Assembly (NCBI RefSeq): GCF_900142675.1
Contig: NZ_FRBS01000004.1
Coordinates: 288,380 to 352,379, forward strand
Source: Shouchella rhizosphaerae
GTDB lineage: Bacteria; Bacillota; Bacilli; Bacillales; Bacillaceae_D
DNA length: 64,000 nt
Direction: 5' to 3'
The stretch's first letter is position 1. Each line of letters begins with the position of its first letter. Under the pieces are notes generated by a model. The model saw nothing but the letters and a program-made list of their open reading frames with translations. It ran no database searches and was not told the origin of the DNA. A program made the position numbers and the translations under genes. This document shows positions 55,557 to 63,163 of this stretch, piece by piece.

Positions 55557-56843
55557 TTGAAACGTAAGTTCGCTCGTTTATTTGAAAACTATATACCCAT
55601 TTGGGGTAATAAAGACTATGTGTGGTTTCTATTAGTCTCTATGTTTTCATTGGCTGGAGATCTGGTTGCTTGGGTGATCACAACTTGGGTTTTAACAACT
55701 CAATTCGATCATCCTGCCGTTTACTTAACGGCTCTTGTCATACTCACTCAATCCGCTTATGCGATTATGTCTCCCTATATGGGGCATTTAGTAGACAAGT
55801 GGGGACCGTTTACTAGCTTAATCTCTAGTACTGGAATTCGCACAGTTATTTTAACGTTTTTATTTATATCGCTATTATATGTCAAGGACGGCGTTAGTCC
55901 GTGGGTGATTGTAGGACTGATGACTTTAGAATACATATTTGTTCCATTAAGCAAACAATCGGAATTCGTCATGATCAAGGTTTTAGTAAGAGATGAAGAG
56001 CAGCTAATACCTGCAAATGCTCTACAAGGCATTCAATTTGATGCCTCTTACATTATCGGGCCATTAATCGGTGGTTTATTTGTCTCTACAATTGGCATTT
56101 ATTACGGCCTCGTTCTTAACATGGCCTCCTTTCTTTTTCTCGGGATTGTCATGCTAATCATTGCGAAAAGAAACAAAGATTATCGAGACCATTTCAATGT
56201 TGAACAAGCTGATAACAAAGAAGCTAAGCCAAAAACGTTTATAAATTCCTTAAAGACGGGAATCTCGTTTATCGTAAAAACACCCCCTATGCTATCCATC
56301 TTGCTTATAGGATTTTTGTGGAATTTATTTGTATTTGGACCGATTGAAGTCCTTTACCCTATTTTCACCGTTGACGTTCTCGAAAGTAACGGATTTGTTT
56401 ATGGATTACTTATGTCTGTAAACTCAGTAGGCTTTATATTAGGCTTATTTTTGGCGGGCAATATGAAATGGAAAGTTCCTTTTGCTATGACGATGGGCAT
56501 ATTGATAGGTCTACATGGCCTCCTATATTTCTTTATTGGAATCGTACCGAATATCGTCTTCGTATGTGTCATTCTTTTTTTAGGCGGTATTGTCATTGCA
56601 CCAACCGATATTTTTTCTAAAACAATACGCCAAAAAATGATTCCCTTTCATATGCTTGCTGGTGTCAGTTCGGTGTTAGCTTTTTTCAGCTTTATAAGCA
56701 AACCTATCGGCGCTTTCCTTGTAGGCTCATTAATAAACACTTATGGAAACCAATACTCTGGTTATATTATGGCGTGCCTTGGACTGATCTTGTTCATAGC
56801 TTGTATGGTCATTTCATTCAGACCAGTTATGAAAAAGATATAA
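55557..56843 (+). CDS. MFS transporter (MFS_3/efflux type)
   Basis: TTG start behind GAGGGG. The 428-residue protein has 12 membrane helices with the MFS loop motif YMGHLVDKWGPF between helices 2 and 3 and a second-half counterpart after helix 8. The large central loop (about 195-220) and pattern resemble the MFS_3 group, which includes enterobactin exporters and macrolide efflux proteins. Substrate unknown; the cotranscribed 370-residue protein may make or bind it. Confidence 0.8.
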   Translation: MKRKFARLFENYIPIWGNKDYVWFLLVSMFSLAGDLVAWVITTWVLTTQFDHPAVYLTALVILTQSAYAIMSPYMGHLVDKWGPFTSLISSTGIRTVILTFLFISLLYVKDGVSPWVIVGLMTLEYIFVPLSKQSEFVMIKVLVRDEEQLIPANALQGIQFDASYIIGPLIGGLFVSTIGIYYGLVLNMASFLFLGIVMLIIAKRNKDYRDHFNVEQADNKEAKPKTFINSLKTGISFIVKTPPMLSILLIGFLWNLFVFGPIEVLYPIFTVDVLESNGFVYGLLMSVNSVGFILGLFLAGNMKWKVPFAMTMGILIGLHGLLYFFIGIVPNIVFVCVILFLGGIVIAPTDIFSKTIRQKMIPFHMLAGVSSVLAFFSFISKPIGAFLVGSLINTYGNQYSGYIMACLGLILFIACMVISFRPVMKKI

Positions 56844-56857
56844 TGTCCGCATTTTGG

Positions 56858-56890
56858 AAAAAACAGCTTAAAAGCGAAAGCTGTTTTTTT
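56858..56890 (+). terminator. Terminator of the MFS gene
   Basis: AAAAAACAGCTT pairs with AAGCTGTTTTTTT across a seven-base loop, 15 bases after the stop codon. The remaining bases to 57100 hold no gene. Confidence 0.85.
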
Positions 56891-57100
56891 TATTTCGATT
56901 GCCGTCTGATGGAGTGTTTTTAATGTGTGTTTTAATGCCCACACAGCCCCTTCACCCAAAGCACTTCTTTCCACTTCCATTTAAACAAACTTTTTTCCCT
57001 ATCAAAAGACAAAAAGCAACTGTATTCCTCGTTTTTTCTTCAGAAACGACAAAAATTAACTAGCTGCGTATTGGGAAAATCAAAAATTAGCAGAAAGTTG

Positions 57101-57129
57101 TTGATTTGTGTCATTTGCTGTACTATCCT
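57101..57129 (+). promoter_or_regulatory. Candidate promoter of the AimR-like gene
   Basis: TTGATT at 57101 and TATCCT at 57124 are 17 bases apart, just upstream of the AAAGGAGGGG ribosome site. Confidence 0.5.
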
Positions 57130-57163
57130 TTAAATAAGCCCAACCACAAAAGGAGGGGAAAAC

Positions 57164-58249
57164 ATTCAACAACCTGTAGTTGCAATTGCCAATAGCGGTG
57201 TATTGCAGAAAGAACAAATTACAGAACAATTGATGAAAGACCTCGCAAACAACCATCCAGAACTTTCATTTGAACAAGTGTTGACAATGGTGAAAAAAAC
57301 GCTGCCGAATGATTACGTTCCTTTAATGAATATTTACGCCTTACACGTTAAAAAACTCCGTCATGTGCAAGATGCATTTGAGTATGCGAATTTGTTTAGG
57401 CAAGTTGACACATTAGGAGAAATGATCCAGATCCATGAAAATGACGATTTATTACATGAATGGGTCAAAGTCTATCGGTTCTTCTATGATTTTTTGCCCC
57501 ATTTAAAAACCGATGATGTTTTGATCCGTAATATCCGAAATTTATTCGGCTTAGTCGAACATCCCCAATTGCGAATGAGATTAGAAATTGCTGAACTAAA
57601 TTATTTTGACATTCACGGGAGCATCAATAATTTAACACCCATGATGAAACAATTTAAAGAACAATTTAAAACGATGCCTAGTGGATTTTTCAAAAGTGCA
57701 CTTGCAGCACGGGTGACTTTGCTTGCAGGCAATGCTAGCTTATTCGGCGATGGAGACTATGAGGAAGCAGAACGTTGTTATTTAGCCGCCACAGTAATAG
57801 AGGCCATTCCCGATGTACTTCTGGTCACTGCTTATCATGGCCTTGGGCTTGTGTATTTAAAAGACAACAAGCAACAATGCTTAGATGCACATCAAAAAGC
57901 TCTTTTTTACGCACAACGCTCTAAGTTGGATCATTATCATCAGAACTTGGAATATGACGATATCCCGTTTGTTAAAAATATGCTCGGCGAAATTTTCGAC
58001 ATTGATCATGTGATACCGAAAGAACAAGCACATCAATATGTGGTTAGGGGCGAAACTCGAAAAGCTTTAGAAATCATTTCCCAACTAGAGACGCCTGGAA
58101 AAAAAGACGCACATTTGCTGTTTTACAAAGCAAAAGCACTTAAAAGTATTCCCTTGTTTTTCGAGGCGATTAAAGCTTTTTCATCTGAAGGATACACCCA
58201 TATGATTGGATTTGCGGAAAAAGAAATTAAAAAAATCAAATTTTTTTAA
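57164..58249 (+). CDS. AimR/Rap-like TPR peptide-pheromone receptor
   Basis: The protein is all-helical and resembles AimR, the arbitrium receptor of Bacillus phages: FEQVLTMVKKTLPNDYVPLMNIYALHV near the start, DAFEYANLFRQVDTLGEMI, AALAARVTLLAGNASLFGDGDYEEAERCYLAA repeats, and a closing AHQYVVRGETRKALEIISQ segment followed by LLFYKAKALKS. The N-terminal helix-turn-helix of AimR is missing. AAAGGAGGGG is followed six bases later by ATT (57164) and no ATG or GTG lies in frame before; the first TTG (57203) has no ribosome site, so an ATT start (361 residues) is inferred. The next gene encodes a secreted pheromone precursor. Confidence 0.75.
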   Translation: MQQPVVAIANSGVLQKEQITEQLMKDLANNHPELSFEQVLTMVKKTLPNDYVPLMNIYALHVKKLRHVQDAFEYANLFRQVDTLGEMIQIHENDDLLHEWVKVYRFFYDFLPHLKTDDVLIRNIRNLFGLVEHPQLRMRLEIAELNYFDIHGSINNLTPMMKQFKEQFKTMPSGFFKSALAARVTLLAGNASLFGDGDYEEAERCYLAATVIEAIPDVLLVTAYHGLGLVYLKDNKQQCLDAHQKALFYAQRSKLDHYHQNLEYDDIPFVKNMLGEIFDIDHVIPKEQAHQYVVRGETRKALEIISQLETPGKKDAHLLFYKAKALKSIPLFFEAIKAFSSEGYTHMIGFAEKEIKKIKFF

Positions 58250-58265
58250 GAAGGAGTTAATTTAC

Positions 58266-58388
58266 ATGAAAAAATGGTTCGTAGTATCTTCAACTCTCGT
58301 CGTTCTTTTTTCCTTTTCCCTTGGATCATTTACTACTGAACAAAGCTCTGAAATTACCACACAAGCTAAACCAGGACAACTCCTTTAA
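58266..58388 (+). CDS. Phr/AimP-like exported pheromone precursor (40 aa)
   Basis: ATG 17 bases after the receptor stop, behind AAGAAGGAG. The product has a Sec signal (MKKWFVVSSTLVVLFSFSLG) and a short polar tail ending ITTQAKPGQLL. Precursors of this size directly downstream of a TPR receptor are the hallmark of RRNPPA quorum sensing; the last five to eight residues (for example KPGQLL) would be released and re-imported by the oligopeptide permease to bind the receptor. The exact mature peptide cannot be read from sequence. A terminator follows at once. Confidence 0.75.
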   Translation: MKKWFVVSSTLVVLFSFSLGSFTTEQSSEITTQAKPGQLL

Positions 58389-58397
58389 AACTCTGTG

Positions 58398-58427
58398 CCC
58401 CAAACCTTCTTCAAGGCTTGGGGTTTC
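58398..58427 (+). terminator. Terminator of receptor/peptide operon
   Basis: CCCCAAACC pairs with GGCTTGGGG (one mismatch) across an eight-base loop, then TTTC. Confidence 0.7.
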
Positions 58428-58436
58428 TATTCGTTT

Positions 58437-59006
58437 TCACACCAACCAAAACCGCTTCTTTTCCTTAAATCGTTCACCATAGTCTGTCTCTCCTTGCAAG
58501 GCTGCCTCTTCCGTGGGAATCCGGATCATCAGCATGACCGCATTTAATAGACTAAACACAATAGCCGTCCAATACGCTTGAAACAGCAATGGGACAAACG
58601 CGATTTCTGCTACTACGACCATGTAATTAGGGTGGCGCAAAAAGCGATAGGGCCCTTTTTCGATGACTGGTGCTTCTGGCAACACGATGATTTTCGTGTT
58701 CCAATATTTCCCGAGTGAAGCAAGCGCCCAGATACGTATGATTTGGGCAATGACGACAACCGTAAGGGGAATCCCGCTCCAACGTGAAAACCCTGCATTG
58801 GATACGGTTACTTCGATCAGCAACGAAATGAAAAATCCACAATGGAGCGCGACCATCCACGGATAGTGGGCCGTTCCCACTTCAACGCCCCCTTGTGCTT
58901 TCAGCCAACGTTCGTTTCGTCGCGCTACCCTGACTTCCACGAGGCGTTGGATGATAATCAGTGCCATCATAATATAGGCCCACGTCAATGGAGGCCACCT
59001 GCCCAT
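58437..59006 (-). CDS. bpsB: Isoprenylcysteine methyltransferase-like alkylpyrone O-methyltransferase (BpsB/YpbQ-like)
   Basis: The 189-residue membrane protein has four to five helices and the ICMT/PEMT SAM-binding motif GPYRFLRHPNYMVV, with EEAALQGETDYGERFKEKKRF at the C-terminus. In Bacillus subtilis the equivalent YpbQ (BpsB) methylates alkylpyrones made by the adjacent type III polyketide synthase. It overlaps that gene by 22 bases if it starts at ATG 59006; an internal start near MMALIIIQRLVEV is possible. Confidence 0.82.
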   Translation of the reverse strand: MGRWPPLTWAYIMMALIIIQRLVEVRVARRNERWLKAQGGVEVGTAHYPWMVALHCGFFISLLIEVTVSNAGFSRWSGIPLTVVVIAQIIRIWALASLGKYWNTKIIVLPEAPVIEKGPYRFLRHPNYMVVVAEIAFVPLLFQAYWTAIVFSLLNAVMLMIRIPTEEAALQGETDYGERFKEKKRFWLV

Positions 59007-60085
59007 TCAAGCACTAACATTTCTGAACAAAATCCAGGGCCGAGCGCCGCAACGAGGCCGACATCGCCGTGCTTATGCGTTTCTTCCATTGATTCCTTTA
59101 GCACGTAAAGGACAGTGGGGGAAGACATATTGCCGTGCTCTTTTAACACTTTGCGGGAAAGCATTGTCATTTCTTCTGGAAACCCTAGTGCTTTTTCATA
59201 CGCTTCCAACACTTTTTTTCCGCCAGGATGGGCGATAAAAGCATTGATCTCCCCGATCTCTTTCCCTTCTTGGCGAAGGAGCTCCTCAACGTTCGGCTTC
59301 AGCCATTGGGCGACTAATGTTGGAATATGCCTTGAAAAGATAACATTTAAGCCATTGTCCCGGACATCCCAGCCCATGACGTCTTCTGAATCGGGCATCA
59401 GTACCGATTGGGTCGCACGGATTACTGGGCGGTAGGCTTGGGCGGCGTCTGCGAGCAGTGGCGAGGCATGCCCAGCGACAAGGGCACATGCGACACCATC
59501 AGCAAAAAGGGACGTGCCGATTAAATTGCTTTTCGATTGGTCTTCTTTTTGGAAAGTTAGTCCGCATAGCTCGGCGCAGACGACTAAAACCGCTGTTTTC
59601 GGGTGGGCGAGGCAATAGTCGTAAGCACGGCTTAAGCCCGCAGCTCCTCCCGCGCAGCCAAGTCCCCAAATAGGCAACCGTTTTGTTTCGGGGCGAAAAG
59701 GCAGTTTGTTCATGATGCGAGCGTCTATCGATGGCGTTGCCATACCTGACGAGGACACAAAAATAATCGCATCGATTTCTTCGGGAGCGATTGTTCTTGA
59801 TACAAAATGGCCATTTGCCAAGCAGCTTTTTACTGCTTCTACACTATAGTCCGTTGCTTTTTCAATGAAGAGGTCGTTCCGCTCTCCTAGACGGTGGCTT
59901 GTTTGGAACCAATCCAACGGCACGGAAAAATGGCGCTTTTCAATTTCCCCATTGGCAAAAACGTTTAATAACCGTTCGATGTCAGAAAAACTTTCAGCGA
60001 ATAATTCCCGGGCAAATTCCACTGTCTGTTCCTGTTTGATTGGATGGGGTGGATCATATGTACTAACTGATAAAATCGTAGGCAC
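58985..60085 (-). CDS. bpsA: Type III polyketide synthase (BpsA-like)
   Basis: The 366-residue enzyme belongs to the chalcone/stilbene synthase family. The catalytic Cys144 lies in WGLGCAGGAAGLSRAYD, the His in AFIAHPGGKKVLEAYE and the Asn in KEHGNMSSPTVLYVL, completing the triad. Bacterial BpsA condenses long-chain acyl-CoA with malonyl-CoA to triketide pyrones that the following methyltransferase caps. The pyrones accumulate in the membrane. ATG start; the MerR-type regulator diverges upstream. Confidence 0.92.
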   Translation of the reverse strand: MPTILSVSTYDPPHPIKQEQTVEFARELFAESFSDIERLLNVFANGEIEKRHFSVPLDWFQTSHRLGERNDLFIEKATDYSVEAVKSCLANGHFVSRTIAPEEIDAIIFVSSSGMATPSIDARIMNKLPFRPETKRLPIWGLGCAGGAAGLSRAYDYCLAHPKTAVLVVCAELCGLTFQKEDQSKSNLIGTSLFADGVACALVAGHASPLLADAAQAYRPVIRATQSVLMPDSEDVMGWDVRDNGLNVIFSRHIPTLVAQWLKPNVEELLRQEGKEIGEINAFIAHPGGKKVLEAYEKALGFPEEMTMLSRKVLKEHGNMSSPTVLYVLKESMEETHKHGDVGLVAALGPGFCSEMLVLEWAGGLH

Positions 60086-60197
60086 GATCGCTCACCTCTA
60101 CGTTAGAATGCCTATAGCATGCCCGATCCTTTCCCAGTGCATGCATCCCCTCCATGGAGGAAATCTAAACGTAAGAAAAAAAGATTTTATTTGTGTA

Positions 60198-60228
60198 TTG
60201 ACATTAACGTTACGTAAACCTTTATTGT
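60198..60228 (+). promoter_or_regulatory. MerR-type promoter with 19-base spacer
   Basis: TTGACA at 60198-60203 and TATTGT at 60223-60228 are 19 bases apart, the over-long spacing that MerR proteins correct by twisting DNA. The spacer contains the palindrome TTACGTAA at 60210-60217. It faces the MerR gene and may also affect bpsA, which diverges 113 bases away. Confidence 0.7.
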
Positions 60229-60248
60229 TAACGCAAGGGGGAGTTGAA

Positions 60249-61004
60249 ATGGAGTATACGGTCAAAAAACTGGCTCAATTAGCAGGCGTCAGTGCACGGA
60301 CGCTTCGTTATTATGATGAAATTGGTTTGCTTAAGCCAGAACGGGTCAATTCGTCAGGTTATCGGATATATGGGCCAAAACAAGTCGACCTGTTGCAGCA
60401 AATTTTATTTTACCGTGAGCTTGATGTAGACCTTGAAACGATTATGCAGCTCGTGACCGACGATTCCTTTGATCCTGTCATGGCGCTCTATGAGCACCGC
60501 GCCCACCTCCTAAATAAACGCGCCCGTCTTGACCGCATTATTGCCACGGTTGAGCGGACGATCGCCTCAAAGAAAGGAGCAGAAACAATGAGTGACAAAG
60601 ACAAATTTGACGCTTTGAAAGAAAAGCGAATTGCAGACAATGAAAAAGCGTATGGAGAAGAAATACGCCAAAAATACGGCGACAAGAAGGTTGATGAGTC
60701 TAATGCAAAATTACGTGGCTTCTCTAAAGAGCAATATGAAGCCATGCAAGCGAAAGAGCAGGAGGTTTTTGCCTTGTTAAAAGAAGCACTGGCAACGAAC
60801 GATCCTACTTCTGCAGCCGCCCGAAAACTGGCCCAGGCCCATAAAGAATGGCTCCAGTTCTCGTGGACGTCTTACTCGAAAGAAGCACATGCTGGCGTTG
60901 CACAGATGTATGTCGACGATGAGCGCTTTGCTGCTTACTATAACAAAGTAGTACCTGGTGGCGCCGTCTTCTTGCGCGATGCTATATTGGCTTACCTTCA
61001 ATAA
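60249..61004 (+). CDS. MerR-family regulator with TipAS ligand domain
   Basis: I start at ATG 60249 (MEYTVKKLAQLAGVSARTL) behind AAGGGGGAG. Residues 1-70 are the MerR winged helix (VSARTLRYYDEIGLLKPERV), 75-115 the dimer coiled coil, and 135-251 a TipAS domain (MQAKEQEVFALLKEALATN, HKEWLQFSW, YKKVV-like end). TipAS domains bind thiopeptides and other drugs; Bacillus Mta is the model activator of multidrug exporters. The protein likely activates its own promoter. Its regulon is not shown here. Confidence 0.85.
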   Translation: MEYTVKKLAQLAGVSARTLRYYDEIGLLKPERVNSSGYRIYGPKQVDLLQQILFYRELDVDLETIMQLVTDDSFDPVMALYEHRAHLLNKRARLDRIIATVERTIASKKGAETMSDKDKFDALKEKRIADNEKAYGEEIRQKYGDKKVDESNAKLRGFSKEQYEAMQAKEQEVFALLKEALATNDPTSAAARKLAQAHKEWLQFSWTSYSKEAHAGVAQMYVDDERFAAYYNKVVPGGAVFLRDAILAYLQ

Positions 61005-61023
61005 TGTGACGAGAAGTGTGTGG

Positions 61024-61056
61024 AATAACCCAGTTGAAGAAACTGGGTTATTTCTA
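61024..61056 (+). terminator. Terminator of MerR gene
   Basis: AATAACCCAGTT pairs perfectly with AACTGGGTTATT across a five-base loop, followed by TTCT. Confidence 0.85.
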
Positions 61057-61161
61057 GTAAGCTTGCTCTTCCAAGCTGCTCGCCATTATTCATAAACCAG
61101 CCTTTTTTCCCATACATTGAACTAATGCTGGATTTTATATGAAAGGAAAAGAGGCGTTTTG

Positions 61162-61788
61162 ATGTATCGGCCCCATTCGCAAGCGTCAACTGAGCTTTTG
61201 ACTAAACGGTTATTCCTGAGGCTGCCACTGCCTGGCGACGGGTTTGCTTTGTATCAAGCGCTCCAGGCTTCCAGAAAAGAATTGGTGCCATGGATTCCAT
61301 GGGTGGAGAGAATGTCATCGCCAGAGCAAGCTGAACAAGGTGTACAGCAAGCATATGTTGATTTTTTGCAAAAAAAAGCGTTTCATTTCCACTTATTTGA
61401 GCAGCGTTCCGGCACTTTTGTCGGCTCTTGCGGGCTCCATCACATTAACTGGGACGTCCCGCGTATGGAAATGGGCTATTGGATCGATAGCCGATTTGCT
61501 GGAAAAGGCTATATGACTGAAGCGGCTAAAGCGCTTATGTCCTATGCTTTCTACACACACTATACTCACCGCCTGGAAATTCGCTGTGATCGAAACAACA
61601 ACAAAAGCCGAGCGATTCCTGAGAAGCTCGGCTTTATGCTTGAAGCGACATTGCTAGAAAACGAACGGAGCCCACATACAGGAGAACTGATGGATACGTG
61701 CATTTATACAGCTTTTCATCCGTCTGTCTCCCGGCCACCTGAGTCTATTTCGGAAAAGCAAAATAGCGCTTTGCATTATAGTAACTAA
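61162..61788 (+). CDS. RimJ/RimL-type N-acetyltransferase
   Basis: The ATG at 61162 (MYRPHSQASTELLTKRL) follows AGGAAAAGAGG; a TTG stands just before it. The 208-residue protein has the RimL pattern LVPWIPWVERMSSPEQAEQ, GSCGLHHINWDVPRMEMGYWID, the acetyl-CoA loop FAGKGYMTEAAKALMSYA and NNNKSRAIPEKLGFMLEA. It resembles the acetyltransferase at 31983-32534. Its 3' end overlaps the uxaC 3' end by 44 bases on the opposite strand. Confidence 0.8.
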   Translation: MYRPHSQASTELLTKRLFLRLPLPGDGFALYQALQASRKELVPWIPWVERMSSPEQAEQGVQQAYVDFLQKKAFHFHLFEQRSGTFVGSCGLHHINWDVPRMEMGYWIDSRFAGKGYMTEAAKALMSYAFYTHYTHRLEIRCDRNNNKSRAIPEKLGFMLEATLLENERSPHTGELMDTCIYTAFHPSVSRPPESISEKQNSALHYSN

Positions 61789-63163
61789 TATCTTCTACCA
61801 CTTTGCCGAGCCATTTTTCGTCAGCTGGCCATTCGCCCCGCTCAACCCATTCACCAATGCGATTGCACAGAATGCGGCGAAAATATTCGTGACGCGTGTA
61901 GGAAAGGAAGCTGCGGGAATCTGTAAGCATACCGACAAACAAGCTTAACAAACCGTTGTTTGCCAAGTCCGTCATTTGTTTTTCCATGCCATCTTTCGTA
62001 TCGTTAAACCACCAGCCTGAACCGAACTGGATTTTGCCAGGTATGCCGCCTCCTTGGAAGTTGCCAATCGTAGTCGCGATCACCTCGTTATAAATCGGGT
62101 TTAATGTATACAAAATCGTCTTTGGCAGTTCATTCGTCCGCTCTAGCTCGTTTAAAAAACGGTTTAATGATTCAGCAAAGCGGTCATCAGCCATAGAATC
62201 AAAACCTGAGTCTGGTCCAACTTGCTCAACCATCCGCGAATTGTTGTTTCGCAATGCCCCTAGATGAAATTGCATAGTCCAGCCGAGTTTGTTGTACAAC
62301 CGTGCTAAAAACAACAATACGTATGTTTGGTATTTTTCTTCCTCTTGCGGCGTAAGCGTTTCTTGGTTTAGCGCTTTTTGAAACGCCGCTTCTGCTTCTT
62401 TTTCGGTCGTGTCTACAAACGGGAGTGTGCGAAGCCCATGGTCAGAAAGAACACAGCCTTCCTCGGCAAAGAATGTCGCCCGTTTTTCAAGCGCCTCCAA
62501 TAAAGAGCGGAGCGATGAAATGTCCACTTCTGCCGCAGCCCCTAACGTTTCTAAATACGGGACAAAGCTAGGCGCTGAAGCAACCAATGCTTTGTCTGGG
62601 CGAAAGGCAGGGTACACCGCTGCTTGGCACGCTCCCTCTTTTCTAATTTGCTGATGGGCTTCTAAATGGTCGCTCGGATCGTCTGTTGTGCAAATCACTT
62701 TGACATTAGATTCCTTGATGATGCCTTGGACTGACCGCTCTGGTGCTGCCAGTTGTTCTTTCGTGGCGCTCCATATGGCTTCAGCTGTCTCACTGCTTAA
62801 CAGTTCGTCAATGCCAAAATAGCGTTTCAATTCCAAGTGCGTCCAATGGTAGAGAGGGTTGCCCATTGTATAAGGGACTGTTTCCGCCCATTTAAGAAAC
62901 TTCTCTTTGTCATCCCCATCGCCTGTAATAAACGTTTCCTCGACGCCGACAGCACGCATTGCCCGCCATTTGTAATGATCCCCATGGAGCCAAATTTCGC
63001 TAATGTTGTTAAATTGGCGGTTTTCGGCAATTTCTTGTGGGGGGACATGGCAATGGTAGTCTATAATCGGCAGCGTTTTTGCATACGTATGGTAAAGTGT
63101 TTCTGCTGTCTTATTTTGCAACATAAAATTTTCGTGAATGAATGCTTTTCCTGTTGAGGTCAT
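61745..63163 (-). CDS. uxaC: Glucuronate isomerase
   Basis: The 472-residue enzyme interconverts D-glucuronate/fructuronate and D-galacturonate/tagaturonate at the start of hexuronate breakdown. Family features: PIIDYHCHVPPQEIAENRQF (metal-binding HxH), LHGDHYKWRAMRAVGVEE, VICTTDDPSDHLEAH, and the C-terminal GMLTDSRSFLSYTRHEYFRRIL. Full length. It follows kduI with no gap, so the two form part of a hexuronate operon running in from the right. Confidence 0.95.
   Translation of the reverse strand: MTSTGKAFIHENFMLQNKTAETLYHTYAKTLPIIDYHCHVPPQEIAENRQFNNISEIWLHGDHYKWRAMRAVGVEETFITGDGDDKEKFLKWAETVPYTMGNPLYHWTHLELKRYFGIDELLSSETAEAIWSATKEQLAAPERSVQGIIKESNVKVICTTDDPSDHLEAHQQIRKEGACQAAVYPAFRPDKALVASAPSFVPYLETLGAAAEVDISSLRSLLEALEKRATFFAEEGCVLSDHGLRTLPFVDTTEKEAEAAFQKALNQETLTPQEEEKYQTYVLLFLARLYNKLGWTMQFHLGALRNNNSRMVEQVGPDSGFDSMADDRFAESLNRFLNELERTNELPKTILYTLNPIYNEVIATTIGNFQGGGIPGKIQFGSGWWFNDTKDGMEKQMTDLANNGLLSLFVGMLTDSRSFLSYTRHEYFRRILCNRIGEWVERGEWPADEKWLGKVVEDISYYNAKRYFAFPK

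Noticed and set aside
59865-60248. Long N-terminal extension of the MerR regulator
   Set aside because: The extension is antisense to bpsA and crosses the MerR promoter; the ATG at 60249 with AAGGGGGAG gives the normal MerR start.
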